Assembly (NCBI GenBank): GCA_948567375.1
Contig: OX419762.1
Location: 6,826,001-6,890,000, forward strand
Origin: Lunularia cruciata
Taxonomy: Eukaryota > Streptophyta > Marchantiopsida > Lunulariales > Lunulariaceae
Reading direction: 5' to 3'
Length of the DNA stretch: 64,000 nt
Positions 10,330 to 23,999 of this stretch are shown piece after piece. Numbering within the stretch: the first letter of the stretch is position 1; each line of letters begins with the position of its first letter. Position numbers and translations under genes: made by a program. The notes under the pieces are model-generated. The model made no database searches. It saw only the letters and a list, made by a program, of their open reading frames with translations, and was not told where the DNA came from.

Positions 10330-12190
10330 TTCTTTCAAGTTGAATAGTTACTTTGATCATATATTTGGTGAATTGCACATTGAGGGTCACCAATTGAATC
10401 TTGGCCTTCCCCATTTCACCTCCTCATCTCTAGCCATCAACTACTCTTTGTACCTGTCACTATTTACCTTTGGCCTCAAGCCAAAGGGCTGTCAATTTAC
10501 CTTGCACCTTCCAAATGTCTTCTTTGTATTGACTTTGGTCAATACAAAGATGTTTGTTGTAAAATGATGTATTTTGGCACTTAAGTTTGTAACATTCCTA
10601 CATAAGAGTGTTTCACCTTCCTTTCCTCCTCCCAATACAAGTTCATGTATGCTCTATCTCCTTCTTCCATTTTCCTCCTTCACACTTTGAGTGTAGATGA
10701 TCTTGTGTAGCCTTCAGATAAGTGAGGGGATAGTCAACCACATCTTCTTGATATTGCAACAAAAGAAGCTACATCATCTATAATGTTCTTCCCACCAAGT
10801 GGATTATGAAATTCATTCCTTCCATGACTTTCAAGATTTTTAAAATACCTCTTATCCTACTTTGGCTTGCATTGCACTTGGAGGATATTCACCTTCTTCT
10901 TCCACTTCTACAACCTCTTCTTCTTCTTAACAGGATTTTTTGGCTTCTTGTTGTCCTTCACTACAAAGTTCTTGTTCTTGTCTTTCTTTGGTCCCCACTT
11001 GCTCTTCTTCAAGTACATTGGCTTCTTGGTTGGAGCTTGGAGTTACTTCAGGTTGATCCAAGGTTTCTCCTTAGTCTTCATTATACTCCTAATCTAGAGT
11101 AGAGTGAAGATTGGGCATCAAAGAAAATTGGGCATCTTAGTATTTCTCCTTTCTCTTAGATCTAGATGTTGACCCCTAAAAGGTGAAAGATCCTTCCTCT
11201 TCCTCTTGGTATTTTTCTTTTGAGGCTTCTTCTTCTTTTGCTTCCAAAGTTACATCTATAATCTAAGGATTTCTCCTTGTTCTCTTTGTTGGTGTTTGAG
11301 ACTTGGCTAAAGGCATCCTCTTCTTCTTCTTACTTGTGATGGCTCTTCTTCCACCAATAAAAATTTTCCAATTGATGTATACTTTGCATTTATCTGTCTG
11401 TACTCCTTGATTAGCAACTTCCTTTCAAGTTGCAAGGCAAAGTACTCCATTGGATGATAGTGACTTGGGAACTACTTGCGCCCCTCCTTTGTTAGTAGAT
11501 TCAGCCTCATGTAGAAAAGTATTGCAAAGTGGGCCAAGTAAGTTTCTCCACCATCTTCTTCAAACTCCCTATCCAAACTCCTCACTTGGAATTAATACTT
11601 ATTTGCCCAATTGGCATGCTCTCCTTTGTACATGTACTCAAAGATGGCAACTTTGTTGTTGGTGAGGTACGTTGTTCTCTTTGGCTTGAATAGCTTCATA
11701 ATTTCCTCCATCATTGCTCTTTGGTTTGGGTCTTTGTAACTACACACCCTCTATTCATTATTATTGGACCTCTTGTTGATGAAAGATGCCTCAATACGGA
11801 TCTCCACTGCTTTGTCTCCGGGCCCTAACTTTATTTCCCATGTCATCACCTTGTTGGTCTTGCATCTACACCCAAAACTATTCCAATTCTCTTTGAATTA
11901 ATTGTAGAAGTTTCTTCTTAGATCCCTATCATTCTCTCCATCCTCTCCTTCATTTCATAGATGATTCCAAAGTCACTCAACTCCCAGATCCAAAGGAAGA
12001 AAGAAAGGTGCTTGCTCTAAATGACCTCACTCCTATAATAAATTGCCCATTTATTGATTGTGCTATAAGAATGGCTTTGGGAATCTTTCTCATGGATTTT
12101 AGACAAACACCATATGTCTTAAAAAGGTGGTATGGGTACAAAGGCAAAGGCGGTGCAACTAAAAAGATAGTAGAAAACTACAAAGGCATG
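10330..12190 (-). pseudogene. family A coiled-coil ORF, copy 1
   Basis: I do not recognise this protein from any named family. On the minus strand a readable core lies at 11738-11376. It has 'YKDPNQRAMMEEIMKLFK', 'KGEHANWANKY', 'FAILFYMRLNLLTKEGRK' and 'KEYRQINAKY', separated by one or two stops. Downstream, to about 10330, the reading is rich in Lys, Arg and Glu with many stops. The same core recurs at 17496-17900 and 56930-57230 (see copies 2 and 3). It adjoins a truncated LTR-B at its C-terminal side. Hydrophobic plus-strand ORFs at 10806-11102 are the mirror image of its charged codons. Confidence 0.6.
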
Positions 12191-13620
12191 CTATGATTGG
12201 AAATCTTTGAGCTCACTTGGACTTGAGACTGAAATCAATTTGCAAAAAGAAGAATAGATCAATAGGCACTTTTTTTTTATAGCCAAATTTCTACATTTAT
12301 TATTCTTTAATGGCCAAATAATCAATGAGCCTTTGCTCTCCACACCTGCAAGCTCCTCCCTAAATGCAAATATATTTGGTCATTCTTTAACCAAGTGTAG
12401 ATATATTCAAATTGATGTATGATCTTTGGGTCCAAAGACCAATGTACTTGTGTTATTTGCTCCCAACCATCCCTTTAGTCTTGACTCTATCATTCTTCCT
12501 TCTGAGTCTCTTCAACTTTGTACTTGTTCCCTTTGTACTATTACATGTACACATACAACCCCAAAGGGAACTCATCTAAGAATTTTTCCTTCCTAAACAA
12601 TAAATTATTCTGCCATATCTTTATGAACAAGAGTGAAATAAACAAAAATAAAAAAATTTGAAAAAATGTGGCACCACAATATAGAGATCCACAAACACAC
12701 TAGTTTAATGCTTTCTTGATCACAATTTGGTCAAACAAGCATACCTCATTGCTTGTAAATATTTAAACCATGCATAAAAAATTATACAAATATACAAATG
12801 CATGCTTGAAGGGTGGAGAATTTTGTATGCAACACTCATGTGCATGTTTAGTTCTCTAAATGAATTTTTAAAATATAGGTTCTCATGTCTTGGGTTGCTA
12901 TTGTGTTTTAATAGGAAATTTTGCTAATGTCTTTCAAACAAGCATGGTCAGCTTAACAGTCTTAATAGTGAAGTCATCAATGTTGGTTACTAAAAGAACC
13001 ATCAAGATTCATAATTGATCGTTTATTACACTAATTGAAAAAGAGTAAAAAATTAGGAGTAATTAAAAATGGAAATATGCATCTACACAATCATTTTGCA
13101 TATGCACTTAGAATTACACAATAAAAATTACTCATATTTTGAATTTTATTCATAATGAAACAACTTAATTCAAGAGACCCATATAGAGTATAAATATAGT
13201 ATGGTAAAAATTTATTTGACTGACTCAACCAAGAGTACAAAATTAGGAGTTATTAATGCTATAACTTCATATAACATTACTAAAGTAATTTTAGCAACTT
13301 TTATTTACCCTCTCTACTGCTTGATCTCTTGTTATGGTTTGTCCATCGTGGGAAGGGATGCTTATAAAGGATAAGCTGCAATGGTAGTGTCACTCGCAAT
13401 AATCAAATTTGCTATGTATTCATATCATCCTTGGTGAGCAAGCTATCAAAGCTACTAACAAGTCTTTCTCCATAGAAATGCGTGAAGAACTCTAAGATGG
13501 TTTTTTTTTTTCTTTTTGGCTTGCATAGTTGGATTCAAGATTTTTACACTTTAGTTGTTATTTACTTTGCTTTATATCTTAAGTTTTTCCTTAGCTAAAT
13601 TACCTTAGTATGCATTTTTG

Positions 13621-13860
13621 CGAGGTGTTGTGTTTCCGCGTAGAATAAGCAGTGTTGGGGCGAAGACTACGGCCTAAAGGGTTCGGGTCGAGCGCTACGT
13701 TCCTGTCCCGTGGGTCTCCGTCCAACCCCCCAACATCACTTCTCCCGCTACCCGCGCACTCCGTGCCTATGCGTCCGAAGGAGACTTTCTTTGGCTTCTT
13801 TCAAACACCGAATCTTCTTATCTTCATAGATTCCACTACCACTTGCTTTGGTTAGAAGGT
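13621..13860. other. CpG-rich patch in CpG-poor surroundings
   Basis: About 240 bases are rich in CG dinucleotides and C runs ('gggttcgggtcgagcg', 'cccgctacccgcgcac'), while several kilobases on both sides have almost none. The minus strand has an open frame through 14047-13748 with 'KLEFLKMLARFLGKLEIKG', of unknown identity. One explanation is a recent insertion of organellar DNA; another is an unmethylated remnant. I cannot match it to a specific organelle gene. Confidence 0.4.
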
Positions 13861-15065
13861 CATAAATTCCTTTTATTTCAAGTTTACCAAGAAACCTAGC
13901 AAGCATTTTAAGAAATTCAAGTTTAGTTTTGGCAATTTGGATTTCTCTTTTTATCCCTCTTGTGCGCATTCTTGCAAATAAACAGAATTTAGAATTGCTC
14001 TCAAATAATTGAGTAATCAAACAAACAATAAAAATCCAAGCTATCAACTATTAACACCGCAATTTATAGTCTCCAAAACCTAAAACCTCCTTACATAATC
14101 TCTTGATTCTAGGTAAAAAGAGTAGAAAAAGGTAAAAATCTCTAGGTATTTATTTTGTAAAGTCTTGTCCAATTTCCTAGTAAATTGCATAGCACATCCA
14201 CTATATTGGCACTCACCTCAAATTGCAATCCCGACAAGTAACTTTCCAATTGCAAGCAAGATTCATTATCAATAAGTTTCCATACTGAGAACATCGAGGA
14301 TGTTGTCGACTTTATCGTTAATATTTTTTACCATGTCAGTAACATTATTGATATTTTGCAAATATCAATATGATTTGCTACTATATTAGTTACCTTTATT
14401 CATTATTTGTTTCATTTGTATGTAAGCTATACATTTCATATGTGAAGGTGATTATAGTCATAATCTAATACAATCAAGAAACCTCTTTATTTTTCTACGT
14501 TTATCTACTACCAATTGAACATTAAATAGAGTAACATAGAATATTTATATTAGATTATATCTTATTAGAAAAGCTAATACAACCATAGTATACATTAATA
14601 TTTATAAATATTTATCTTGAAAAGCTAAATAATTATCTTTTTTATGATAGAGATGTGTGTGATGACAAATTACAGCATATATTTTTCAAAAATATTTCGT
14701 ATATAATTTCATAAAATAATAATTTTTATTCATATAAATATATTCAGCTAAAAAATTATATTTTTATATTATGAATATCTCATGCACATAAATTTAAGAA
14801 ATCTTATTTTGCCTTTGATGAGTATAACATCATATATCATAAAATTATTTCTTCCTCATGAGAAAAGGACAAAAATTTACCAAATCATAAGACATAGTTT
14901 TTTGAAACTTTTGCATAGTTATCCTTGATAATTTTAGTAATTGGAGATTTAGATTATTAAATTTTACTAAATAAAGATATAACTGATTAGTAATTTGATA
15001 TTTTTATTTTATATAAATATAGATTCATACCATAAATATACCAATAGAAAGAGTTAAATAGAACT

Positions 15066-15213
15066 AGTATTAGCCCAATGCATGATGCACATTGTCTTTG
15101 TCTCTAGATATAGTTTAGTCCAAGATCCCCATCCATTGTTCCCAAGAACACTTCCATCGCCCATTCCGTAAGTACCTATCCTAGTAGTAGACGACAATCA
15201 CTTCTTCAAGGTA
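15066..15213 (+). repeat. short inverted-type repeat M, copy 1
   Basis: It matches the reverse complement of 35907-36142 at both ends. One end has 'ctagtattagccc.atgca' with 'atgcac'. The other has 'tacctatcctagtagtag' and 'acgacaatcac'. The centre shares 'tctctagatata'. This copy is about 90 bases shorter, through internal loss. The size and dispersed inverted copies fit a MITE-like element, but terminal inverted repeats were not proven. Confidence 0.6.
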
Positions 15214-15247
15214 ACTAAGATTATAGAATAACTTTGCTATTTATTTA

Positions 15248-15345
15248 ATAGAGAAAAAAGCGACCACATAGAGAACACGAAGGATGGGAAGACCCCATCA
15301 AGCCGTAAAAGGGAGAGACAAAAAAGGTAATATGGGACTAGGCCC
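15248..15345 (+). repeat. short repeat T, copy 1
   Basis: It shares with 34993-35103 the run 'agagaaaaa.gcgacc' and 'cgaaggatgggaagacccc', then 'atcaagccg', 'gggagagacaaaaaaggtaa' and 'atggg.cta.gcccca'. The hairpin that ends the 35-kb copy is degraded here. It lies 35 bases after repeat M. Confidence 0.75.
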
Positions 15346-16325
15346 CAATTTATTTAACGAGAGAAGGTATTTTCAATTTACCTTCATTAAGCTCCAATTT
15401 CTTACATACGTGCTTTCATTTGATTATATTTTTTATATACATATATATAAGGAATAATTACTTTTAATTATATATTGATAAATCTATTCTTTAGTTGTGT
15501 GACCCATAAGTTGTAAATATAAATAACTATAAATTATAAGTAAAACTAAAATCCAATCTTGACTATCTTGATCATGCACTTTGAATCAAAAAATGGATCA
15601 TATTTATCAAAATTTGACTTGCATTTTCAAGTTTTCTAAACACTACATTATAAAATAAAAAAATCCTCTAAATCTATAATAATTCTTATTTAAATTTTTA
15701 ACTTAAGAGAAACTAATTTTTAGTTTAATATAAAATTTAAAAACCTTTATTTTATGTCAATTATTTATATAAAAATTATAAATAATTATTATGGATAATT
15801 TTATTAAATGATAGATGATTATTCAATAAAATTTTACCAAAGAGTCAAGCTAGCATATGAGCTCTTAATTAATCTATCTTAAAATTTTATATAATTTATT
15901 TTATGTGGTATTGCAAAGAGAATTAGTATCTAGTATTCATTTAAACAAATATTTGTATTCTTAAAAGTTTTTATTCATATTTCTAGCTTGATATTGATAT
16001 CTTTTAGTAATTTATAACATTCTTGGTCATTAATCATAACTATGTGTTTATAACATTGTTCATTAGATTAAATACAACTGAAATTTGGTAAGATAAATTA
16101 TGACTTAATATTTGTTAGAAACTATTGTAAGTCATAATTTATGTAAGATTCATGATTGTTATAAATCTATATAATAATATATATGTTTCAATAGATCTGC
16201 AAAAATCATAATACACAATAGTTTATTTATACCATGGACCATAAACACTTAATATATATGGATATCCAAAAGATGTAGAAGGTGCAGATAAATAATGTGA
16301 TAAGAGCATTGTCATGACCTACTTC

Positions 16326-16490
16326 CTCTTTGATCACAATTTTCTTTGTTTTCAATTCTTATTTTTTGTGAACACTAGGATTAAGATGTCAAAGAGTGTT
16401 GTGTGCACCTCTTTGATCCCCATTTTCTTTGTTTTCAATTGTGATTTTTTATAAACACTAGGGTTAAGATGTCAAAGAGTATTATACGCA
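16326..16490 (+). repeat. 83-bp tandem duplication
   Basis: Two head-to-tail units begin at 16326 and 16409. Both read 'ctctttgatc', 'ttttctttgttttcaatt', 'acactagg', 'ttaagatgtcaaagagt'. The differences are mostly single transitions, so the duplication is old. Confidence 0.85.
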
Positions 16491-17329
16491 AGGAATAACA
16501 ATTTAGTTGGATCATACCTCTATAGTGTTGGATAATTGGGTCCTTCAACAAAATTCAATGAGCTTATGAGATCAAGGAATGAGAATGACAACCAACTTAT
16601 TCATAGATGGATCCATTTCATTTTTGTACCCCGTCACCTATGAGCATGGCTACCAAACAAAACAAACCACTCCACAATAAGAAAGCCATGATTTCATGAA
16701 ATTTTGTAGAACAATAGAAGATGTGACAAATTTTTTACCACAAAAAGTGTTGTTGATTTTTGCCACCATTTCAAAATCATGCAAAAAGATGTGCACACCA
16801 CTAAAAAACAATTTGTGACCATTTCATGATCAAGCTCACGCGTGTGACAATTGATTGTGAATCTTCACCAATTGTAGCAATGGATGAAGGACACATCACT
16901 CCTTATCAAGACAATAAAATGACCAACCCTACCTGATGAGTCAAATCTTTTTGTTGTTTTCACTTTTCATTTTTCATCATCTCTTTGTGATTGTCAATCC
17001 TTATGACTTTGCATGAAGATTTAGCATCTCTGATTGTGAAACTTTGACTATGTCTATCAAGAACTACACAAGGAGAAATATATAAGTGTGGCTATGAGTG
17101 ATATTGTCAAGCAAGGATTCAAATACTCAGCCATGATATGACCTACCTTTGAGAGGGAAATTGAGTTGAAATAGAGAGAATCGATATAAATTAAGCAAAC
17201 CCCTTAAAATTTCTAAGTAGGGCCTGTATTGTTGGACAGATTACATCAAGAAGAGGAAAATGGACTTCTTGTTGTGGGATTGAGGCCTTGTTGATGTTGC
17301 CCATTGCAAAAAATTTCCGAGTGGGAAAT

Positions 17330-19570
17330 TCTTGCAAGGTTGCCTCATGATGTGGATAGAGGACTAGTGGCAATAGGTGTCGGGTGTAGATTACTTGCCA
17401 TTTGGGGAAATTTTATTATAGATATGACACATGGTCCTTCCAAAAAAAAGTTGAAAGAATGAATAGATGACTCGTTTGTTAGAAGAAGTCTATAAAATGG
17501 GTACAAAATTGAGGATATGAAGGACCTTGCTCGTCGGACTATCACCAAAACCATAATGAGATTGTTTCATTTGAAACAAATATACTACATTAACCCAAAA
17601 TCATGCCATCTCCATCTAGCTCTTACAAAAGCAAAAATTGGTGAGTTGGGCCAAGATGTTTTGTGAGCAGATCATTGAGCTGCATGAAGACATGACCAAT
17701 GATTTTGCCACCATGATTGCCTCATTCATTGTACATTTTTACATTAGCATGAACCTTTTGATATATGAAGAGAAGGATAAGTTCTCAACTCACCTACAAC
17801 ATTTGGCTTACTTCAACAAAGACCCTGACTTACCCAAAGAAATTACAAAGTATCATGATATTAATGAAGAGTATGCCCAAACAAGGAAGTTTGTACAAGT
17901 GATTGAAACCTACAACAAGATTAGAATTTGTAGGAAGACCCCTATTGCCCGTGCCAAGCTGCAAGCCTCCAAGAAATGAAAAAGACACCAAGAGGTGAAA
18001 TCTTCATCAATGGAGAGTGGGAGTAAGACTAAGACATATAAGTTTTCTTGTGAGCAAGTTCCACCTTAGGAACAAGAGATGGTGGATGAAAAAGCAACAA
18101 TAGCAAACTAGAATGTGAAGTCTTGGAGCAAGAATTTTGTGACACGGATTTTGTCACCTGAGGCAAATAAAGAAGGTGAGTTACCAAACAACAAAGCCCA
18201 ATTATCTCCCCCACTTGTTGTAGAGGAAGGAAATTTGACTTATAAGGAGAAGGTGCTAACCAAAAAAAAAATCACCCCTACCACGGCTCTAGTCCACAAA
18301 TTGGTTCCTAACAATGAAGAAATCTTGCATTACAAGACAAAAGTTCATACAAATAGAATTTGCACGGTGGTCAATTCCATCAAGGAGACTAACAATGTAG
18401 AAGCGGGGATGTCTTACAAAAACCAGCATGGCATTCCTTAGTGTCCTTGGTGTGGGAAGAACAAATTGAGAAGAATGACACCATTGCCAATGAGAAATCC
18501 CCACCCAATGACAATGTTGTTGGCATGGCCAAGGAACCAACTCTTAATCACTAACCATTAAAGAAGGTCATCTTGAGTCAAGACACTGATCCTACGTTGA
18601 AAAATGAGGAACCAATGAAAACACCTAAAACAAAGAAGGCCCTACATAAATATTTGAGCCATGACAAAAATTCTTTGCCTTGGTTAATGGAAGCCTATAC
18701 GGTTCATACCATGACACAAGCAAGAGAAGCATTGGAAGAGATTCTACTATAGTACCAAAAGTTGGATCCAACAATGAAAGAACCAATTGCTCTCATATGC
18801 CACTTGCACCAACTTATTCAATCCAAGACAAACAAGAAGGACAAAGAAAGTGAGGAGAATCTAGAGAAGTTCTAGGAGAAGGAAGTCAAATGGAAAGAGA
18901 AGTACAAAACTCTAATCCAAGGATTGAAGGAGGTTGACAATTATAATTTACAATTCTTCTACCAATAGAATCAACACAAAGAGGAGATCTGGAACTAGGA
19001 TGATGAACTTGCAACCCTACAAAATGAGGTAGAAATGGCTTATGCCAATATGAAGGCAATGGAGACCAGATATGATAATTTGAAAAAGTTGACTGACCTT
19101 TGTATCTCCAAATTGTCCACCAACTTGAAATGACAATAAAAGAAGGCACTAGAACAAGAAAAGAGGATTTCTAAGGAGATGACAGATGAACTCAATGCCA
19201 AATGCACAAGTATGGAAACCAAATGAGCGGGGTTGCTCACAAATATTGGGCATAAAACTACTCAACTACTTAGCTATTTAGAGCACATGGACAACAAAAC
19301 CTCCCAATGTATGAAGGCAAAGGATTTGCACACTCAATTTTATGTGTTGGAGATCAAAACTTACACAAATGAGCAATTGAGGACATTGTATACTAAATTC
19401 AGGGCCACACTAATGCCAAGTTTGAGGAGGCTCAAAATGGCTTTAAATGAAGTGTAGATGGATACAGAAAGGAGCTCATGGACCTTGTCCAAATATGCAA
19501 AGGAGCTAAGAGTTTGTCCCAAGTACTACCCACTCCTCCCACCAAGGAATAACAAATAGAGCATCATCTT
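17330..19570 (+). pseudogene. family A coiled-coil ORF, copy 2 (longest)
   Basis: Unrecognised family. The N-terminal core starts with 'NGYKIEDMKDLARR' (from 17496) and 'TIMRLFHLKQIYYI'. After a frameshift comes the open piece 17638-17979, with 'ASFIVHFYISMNLLIYEEKD' and 'ITKYHDINEEYAQTRKF'. A basic linker (18000-18540) follows. A Glu/Lys-rich stretch at 18660-19480 ('REALEEILL*YQKLDP', 'MAYANMKAMETRYDNLKKL') has heptad-like spacing and would form a coiled coil. I count at least ten stops, mostly TAG and TGA. The LTRs expected to flank it were not found. Confidence 0.6.
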
Positions 19571-20394
19571 ACAAAAACAACAATGATTGATTTTGTTCTC
19601 AAATGCTAGGGTGTTGTTTCATATATATTTTTGATTTTTTTTGGAGACTTAGGAATTTTGTGGATGTACATAATTTGTGCATAAATACATGGATTTATAT
19701 GGTTGGGACTCATAATTGGCATGCAAAATGCCAAAAAATTTAGTTTAGTTAGTTTGTTAGAGGTAGATGACAATTGGCTAAGGTGATTACATTCCATGGC
19801 TACCTAACTTTAGGTTTAGGATTAGAAGATAAGATGTGATCAACATTGTGTGGCTTATATGTAATTAGGAAATTTGCATCCATTGTTGCCATTAGATCTT
19901 TTTGTGTCTAAGTAGGAAATGTATAAAATGCTTAGGATCTTTGTCGGGTCCATTTGGTGCATCCTTCTTTTGCAATAAATACAAATTTTATACCATCAAG
20001 ACTCATGAGTCGGTGTATGTGTATTAGTCCGCCATGCTCAACAAATGTAGGAGTGATGAATCCTAAGGTTTGAGCCAAAGCACTAGAGTGTGAGGTAGCA
20101 TTTGTGTAAAACTAGAATGTATCACTCTAAGAACTCTACTAGAGTCAAGAAAAATATAGGAATAGGCTTGCAAAAGGCTATTCTTGTACTCCTACTATTA
20201 AGCTTACAAAAGCAAGCTTAATATCTCATCAAGTAACACTCCTATGTACCATTGAGTAGCAAATCATTTTAGATTTCCATAGCATTGCGCTTTCTAGAAG
20301 AGGTAGAATGTTGTGTTACTATCATAGTTGTCAAGGTAGTGGAACTTTTGACATCTCTTACTTTGGTTTAGTTTGAAAAAATATGAGACACCAT

Positions 20395-20815
20395 TTGTGA
20401 AAGTTTATCTTGTATAACCCATGGCAAGAGTAACTTACAAATTGTGGTTCCTATGAACAATACTATGGTAGTCTGAGGCCTAGATGGTCAATATTGGAAA
20501 CAAGGGCTTCTAGAACAAAGTGACATTTGTTATGAATGAACCACCTCTCCCCACTTGTTTTAGGAATCCTCTAGATTTGATCCTTAGTACACAAGAGAAT
20601 AGATTGCTTAGAGTTTCATAGTGTCCTTACTTTTGGTGATATTACCCTCTTTTCGGAATGATGTTGCCCAAGAAGTTAAACCAAAAAAAACTTATTGTCC
20701 CCATTTGTCTTTTCTTTAGTCAATTCCAACTTGTATCCTGAAGAGAACAACCCGTTCTTACCTATTACACCACAAGTATGTTGATATTGAGTCACCACAT
20801 CCACCATATAAATTA
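20395..20815 (-). repeat. dispersed repeat R, copy 1 (minus)
   Basis: Read on the minus strand it begins 'gatgtggtgactcaatatc', then 'ggtaagaacgggttgttctc', 'aggatacaagttggaa' and 'cttgggcaacatcattcc'. The same landmarks open the copies at 22368 and 46820. Its far end is not clear. A repeat T copy (20868-20940, minus) lies just upstream of it. Confidence 0.6.
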
Positions 20816-20867
20816 GTTGCTGAAAAGATATATGAGAGAGAAAAGAAACTACATTTCCAAAAGATAT

Positions 20868-20940
20868 TGGGCTTAGCACCATTTTACTTCCTATTTGTTG
20901 TCCTTGTATTGCTTGATGTGACCTTCCCATCCTTCTTGTA
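20868..20940 (-). repeat. short repeat T, copy 2 (diverged)
   Basis: On the minus strand it reads 'gaaggatgggaag', 'catcaagca', 'aaatggtgctaagccca'. The order and spacing match the T copies at 15248 and 34993, but with more changes. Confidence 0.55.
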
Positions 20941-20944
20941 TCCT

Positions 20945-22360
20945 TTGCAATCAGCTCTTGATATCCAAAAGATATTGAAAATGCATGTAAATGAGGAAGA
21001 TAAATTTACCAGATAAAGTAAGCACTAAATATTTATCACGGATAAAGATAAGAGACAAATTGACCATTCAAAATTCCTCATAAGGATTCATCTTATATCA
21101 CATTTTATAATTTTTTATCTACACTTTTCTAACTTTGGACAAAATTCTTCTATTTATTCTTAAGATTCAACAATTCAATTGATTTTTTAGCATATTTCAT
21201 ATCATATTTTAATTACTAGAAGAACATAGAATAGTTGAAAGTGTATAATATAAACTATTCAAATTACAAATGACACTCACTTTATTAATAATAAAAACTA
21301 AAATTAATTTTTTTTCAAACAAAAAAAAGTAAATAAGCTTATTTGTTGAAATTTAATCAAGAGGGAATGTATAAAATATTAAAAATTTCTCAATCTCATT
21401 AGAAAATATTTACATTCAGAATTGGGAAATAATGATCAATATTCAAACTACCAACCTGCAATAATAAAAGAAGATAAATTGAATTATAAAATTTTAGGAG
21501 AATTTAATTCAAGAATTTATCATATCAATATTAGAATATAATATATATAATGCATCTCATAAAGCTAACCTAACACTAAATTGATTGATTCCATATAATT
21601 TCTTATGGATTTTTCCTTAGAAGAACAAGATCAAGTAAATAATAAGATATAACATCATTTGTAAAATGTTATAAGGTATCTCCTCACACACCATATAACA
21701 TAAGAGAAAAATATATCACTTTATGATTTGACTAAAAATTTCATAACTAGCTAATTGAAACCTCCTAACCTACAAGTATCATTGTATACATAGTAAAATG
21801 AGATGTTGCAAAAATAATTTAGAAACAATTATTCTTCACCAAGGATGTATAGAGTATTCATTTTAATATAATGAGATAATAAGAAGCCACATTAAGGTGA
21901 GGAGTTGCAGACATTCTATTGAGATCCACATAGATCTTATTGTTTGTTAATATATTGGTCAAGCATCTTTCTTTCTTCTTAATAAATAAAGTTTCTTGGA
22001 TTTTAATTTTTTCTACCTCTTTCTTATAATTTAAGTGAAATAAAATTATAATTGCCAGAAATTAGCTAGATACATTTTGATGATTTAAATTTTTAAAAAT
22101 AAAAGATGGGTTTAGCAAAAATATAAGATTACTTTTTATGAAATCACCACTCATATGGATTGATATAAATGAGTAGATTGAAATTAATTATTTTTATTTA
22201 ATATTAATAATTAGAGGAATAGAAGAGTAATTCCATCATGAAATTTGATCATTCAATATGGTGATTTCTCTAAGAATCTACTATTTAAGCATAATGATGT
22301 AAAATCATCCAAATTGTCCTTAACTCACCTCATTTACCTAGAGATTTAAAAATAAAAATA
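20945..22360. other. AT-rich region without recognisable genes
   Basis: Extremely AT-rich, with homopolymer A and T runs and no ORF or repeat match that I could support. Confidence 0.7.
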
Positions 22361-22367
22361 AGCATGT

Positions 22368-23304
22368 AATGACTCAACTCAGTCGAATGATGGTACAATG
22401 GTAATAACTGGTTCTTCCCACACGGATACAAGTTAGAAATGACTAGAAAATGAAAGAAACATAACAATGGTCAAATGTTTATTGTTTCTTATTTAACCTT
22501 TTGGGCAAAATTATTCCAAGGATGGTAGTGTTACCCCATGTGCCGCACTACAGAAAGGGAAAAAAAATCACTTTCACTATAGATTCTTTTCAAATTATTT
22601 CTAAAGGTGATGGTTCATTTGTCACAAAGGTCACTTTGCTCCACAAATTGTTCTCCATTGAAGGTGCAATTGGCAGATGTTCATTAGTGCTTGATCTTTG
22701 TTAATACTCCCAACTTCATTAGCATTGCAACTATTATGATTACATTGATAGTTTTTAGCATCATGAGCATCGTGCAAACACAAATGGTAGTTCCTCCTTC
22801 TGAAGAAATTTCACCACTAAGGTCTTATCACTAAGGTCATATCACTCTGATGACTACAATCACCAAGAATACATATTACCTTTGCCAAAAGGCACAATTC
22901 TAGAGGAGTTGAGGATTGATCATGTTGCATATCTTTTTATTCCCTTGGTACTTCATGATGGTCTTGGTCTTCATTAGCCACTCTATGCATTGCTTTGATC
23001 ATTTAGTACCTTAGGGATCCAATATTCCAGAGAAGTATGAATGATTCTCTTCACTCAAGCACTCATGTTCCTAATTTAAGTTTTCTCACCACTACTCACC
23101 CAAGCAAGTAATCCATAACACAAAATGCATGCAACATATAGAAAAGATCATTGATACCTTTCAGTAACAATCTTTGTCTCTGAAAATCAATTTCCTAATT
23201 GAACAAATGAACCAGGTTAACATTGGCCAAAGCCCTTTATACAATTCCTACTCCTCTGCATAAGGAATTTAATGGCTAACTTAATTAATAATTACCTAGA
23301 TGGC
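22368..23304 (+). repeat. dispersed repeat R, copy 2, left part
   Basis: It opens with 'tgactcaactcag', 'ggtaataactggttcttcc', 'cacggatacaagttagaaat' and then 'ttttgggcaaaattattcc', as in the R copies at 46820 and 20815. Later it shares the ending phrases 'ctcaccactactcaccca' and 'attacct' with 47430 and 47740. It stops at an LTR-B boundary (23305) and resumes after the other LTR-B (26297). Confidence 0.6.
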
Positions 23305-23865
23305 TGTAATGTTTCAAGGATAAGAGAACTCCCAAGAAAAACACAATGCTTCAGCCGTCAATACTTTGATGCCCCAAAGGAGCACCTTGTCTTTATTATA
23401 TAGCAAAGAATATCCACTCAAAGGGAGCTCCATCCTTGGATCAGATACATGGATTGGTGACATGTCAGCAAGCTCCACCCTTAGATCAGCTGCATGGATT
23501 GGTGACATGTTGATCTTGTCTTATTTGGTTGATCAAACAAGTTTGATTAGATTAAATCTTTGGAGAATCTTCCTATAAGAAGCTCAAAACACCATGGGTG
23601 AAAGCTCTCAATTAGACAAACATCAAGGGAGAAGCTTTGCCTCTTTTTCCTAAAGAAGTGGAATCTTTTAATTTTTGGAGGTCTAGTTCCTCAGTTTAAG
23701 CCTTCAAAGTTGGCTCTAAAGCATTTTTGGCCTACACCTTATTAGTGAAAGCACTCTTTGGTTACACCTCTATCTAATCTACTCAGACCATCATATATAA
23801 CACCCTTACAAATATTACCACACCAATTTCTACCTCTAGATAATATGTATAGGTAATGCTATACA
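23305..23865 (-). repeat. LTR-B, left copy
   Basis: 561 bases that start TGTAATG at 23305 and end '...gctATACA' at 23865. It aligns along its length to 25705-26296: 'gatgcccc', 'aaggagcaccttgtctttat', 'tggattggtgacatgt', 'tattagtg', 'ctctagataatatg'. ORFs on both strands here are LTR sequence. Confidence 0.75.
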
Positions 23866-23999
23866 TATTATGTATAGTATGTATTATAGTGGTGATGCCA
23901 AATTAGCCCTTCAATTTTTTTGTCTTTGGCTATTGATCACAAAGGTAATAAATTATAAAATTGATTGCTCACTACAAGATGCTATGAGTCAATAATGTA

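Larger units (their letters stand above)
12200..17000. other. AT-rich region without recognisable genes
   Basis: Very AT-rich and CpG-poor sequence with no coding match on either strand. It includes a CpG-rich patch at 13621-13860, a repeat pair at 15066-15345 and a tandem duplication at 16326-16490, which are listed separately. The rest shows nothing I can name. Confidence 0.7.

Noticed and set aside
10806-11102. Hydrophobic Leu/Phe-rich plus-strand ORFs as membrane proteins
   Set aside because: They are the mirror image of the Lys/Glu-rich minus-strand family A coding sequence, which is supported by the core upstream of it.
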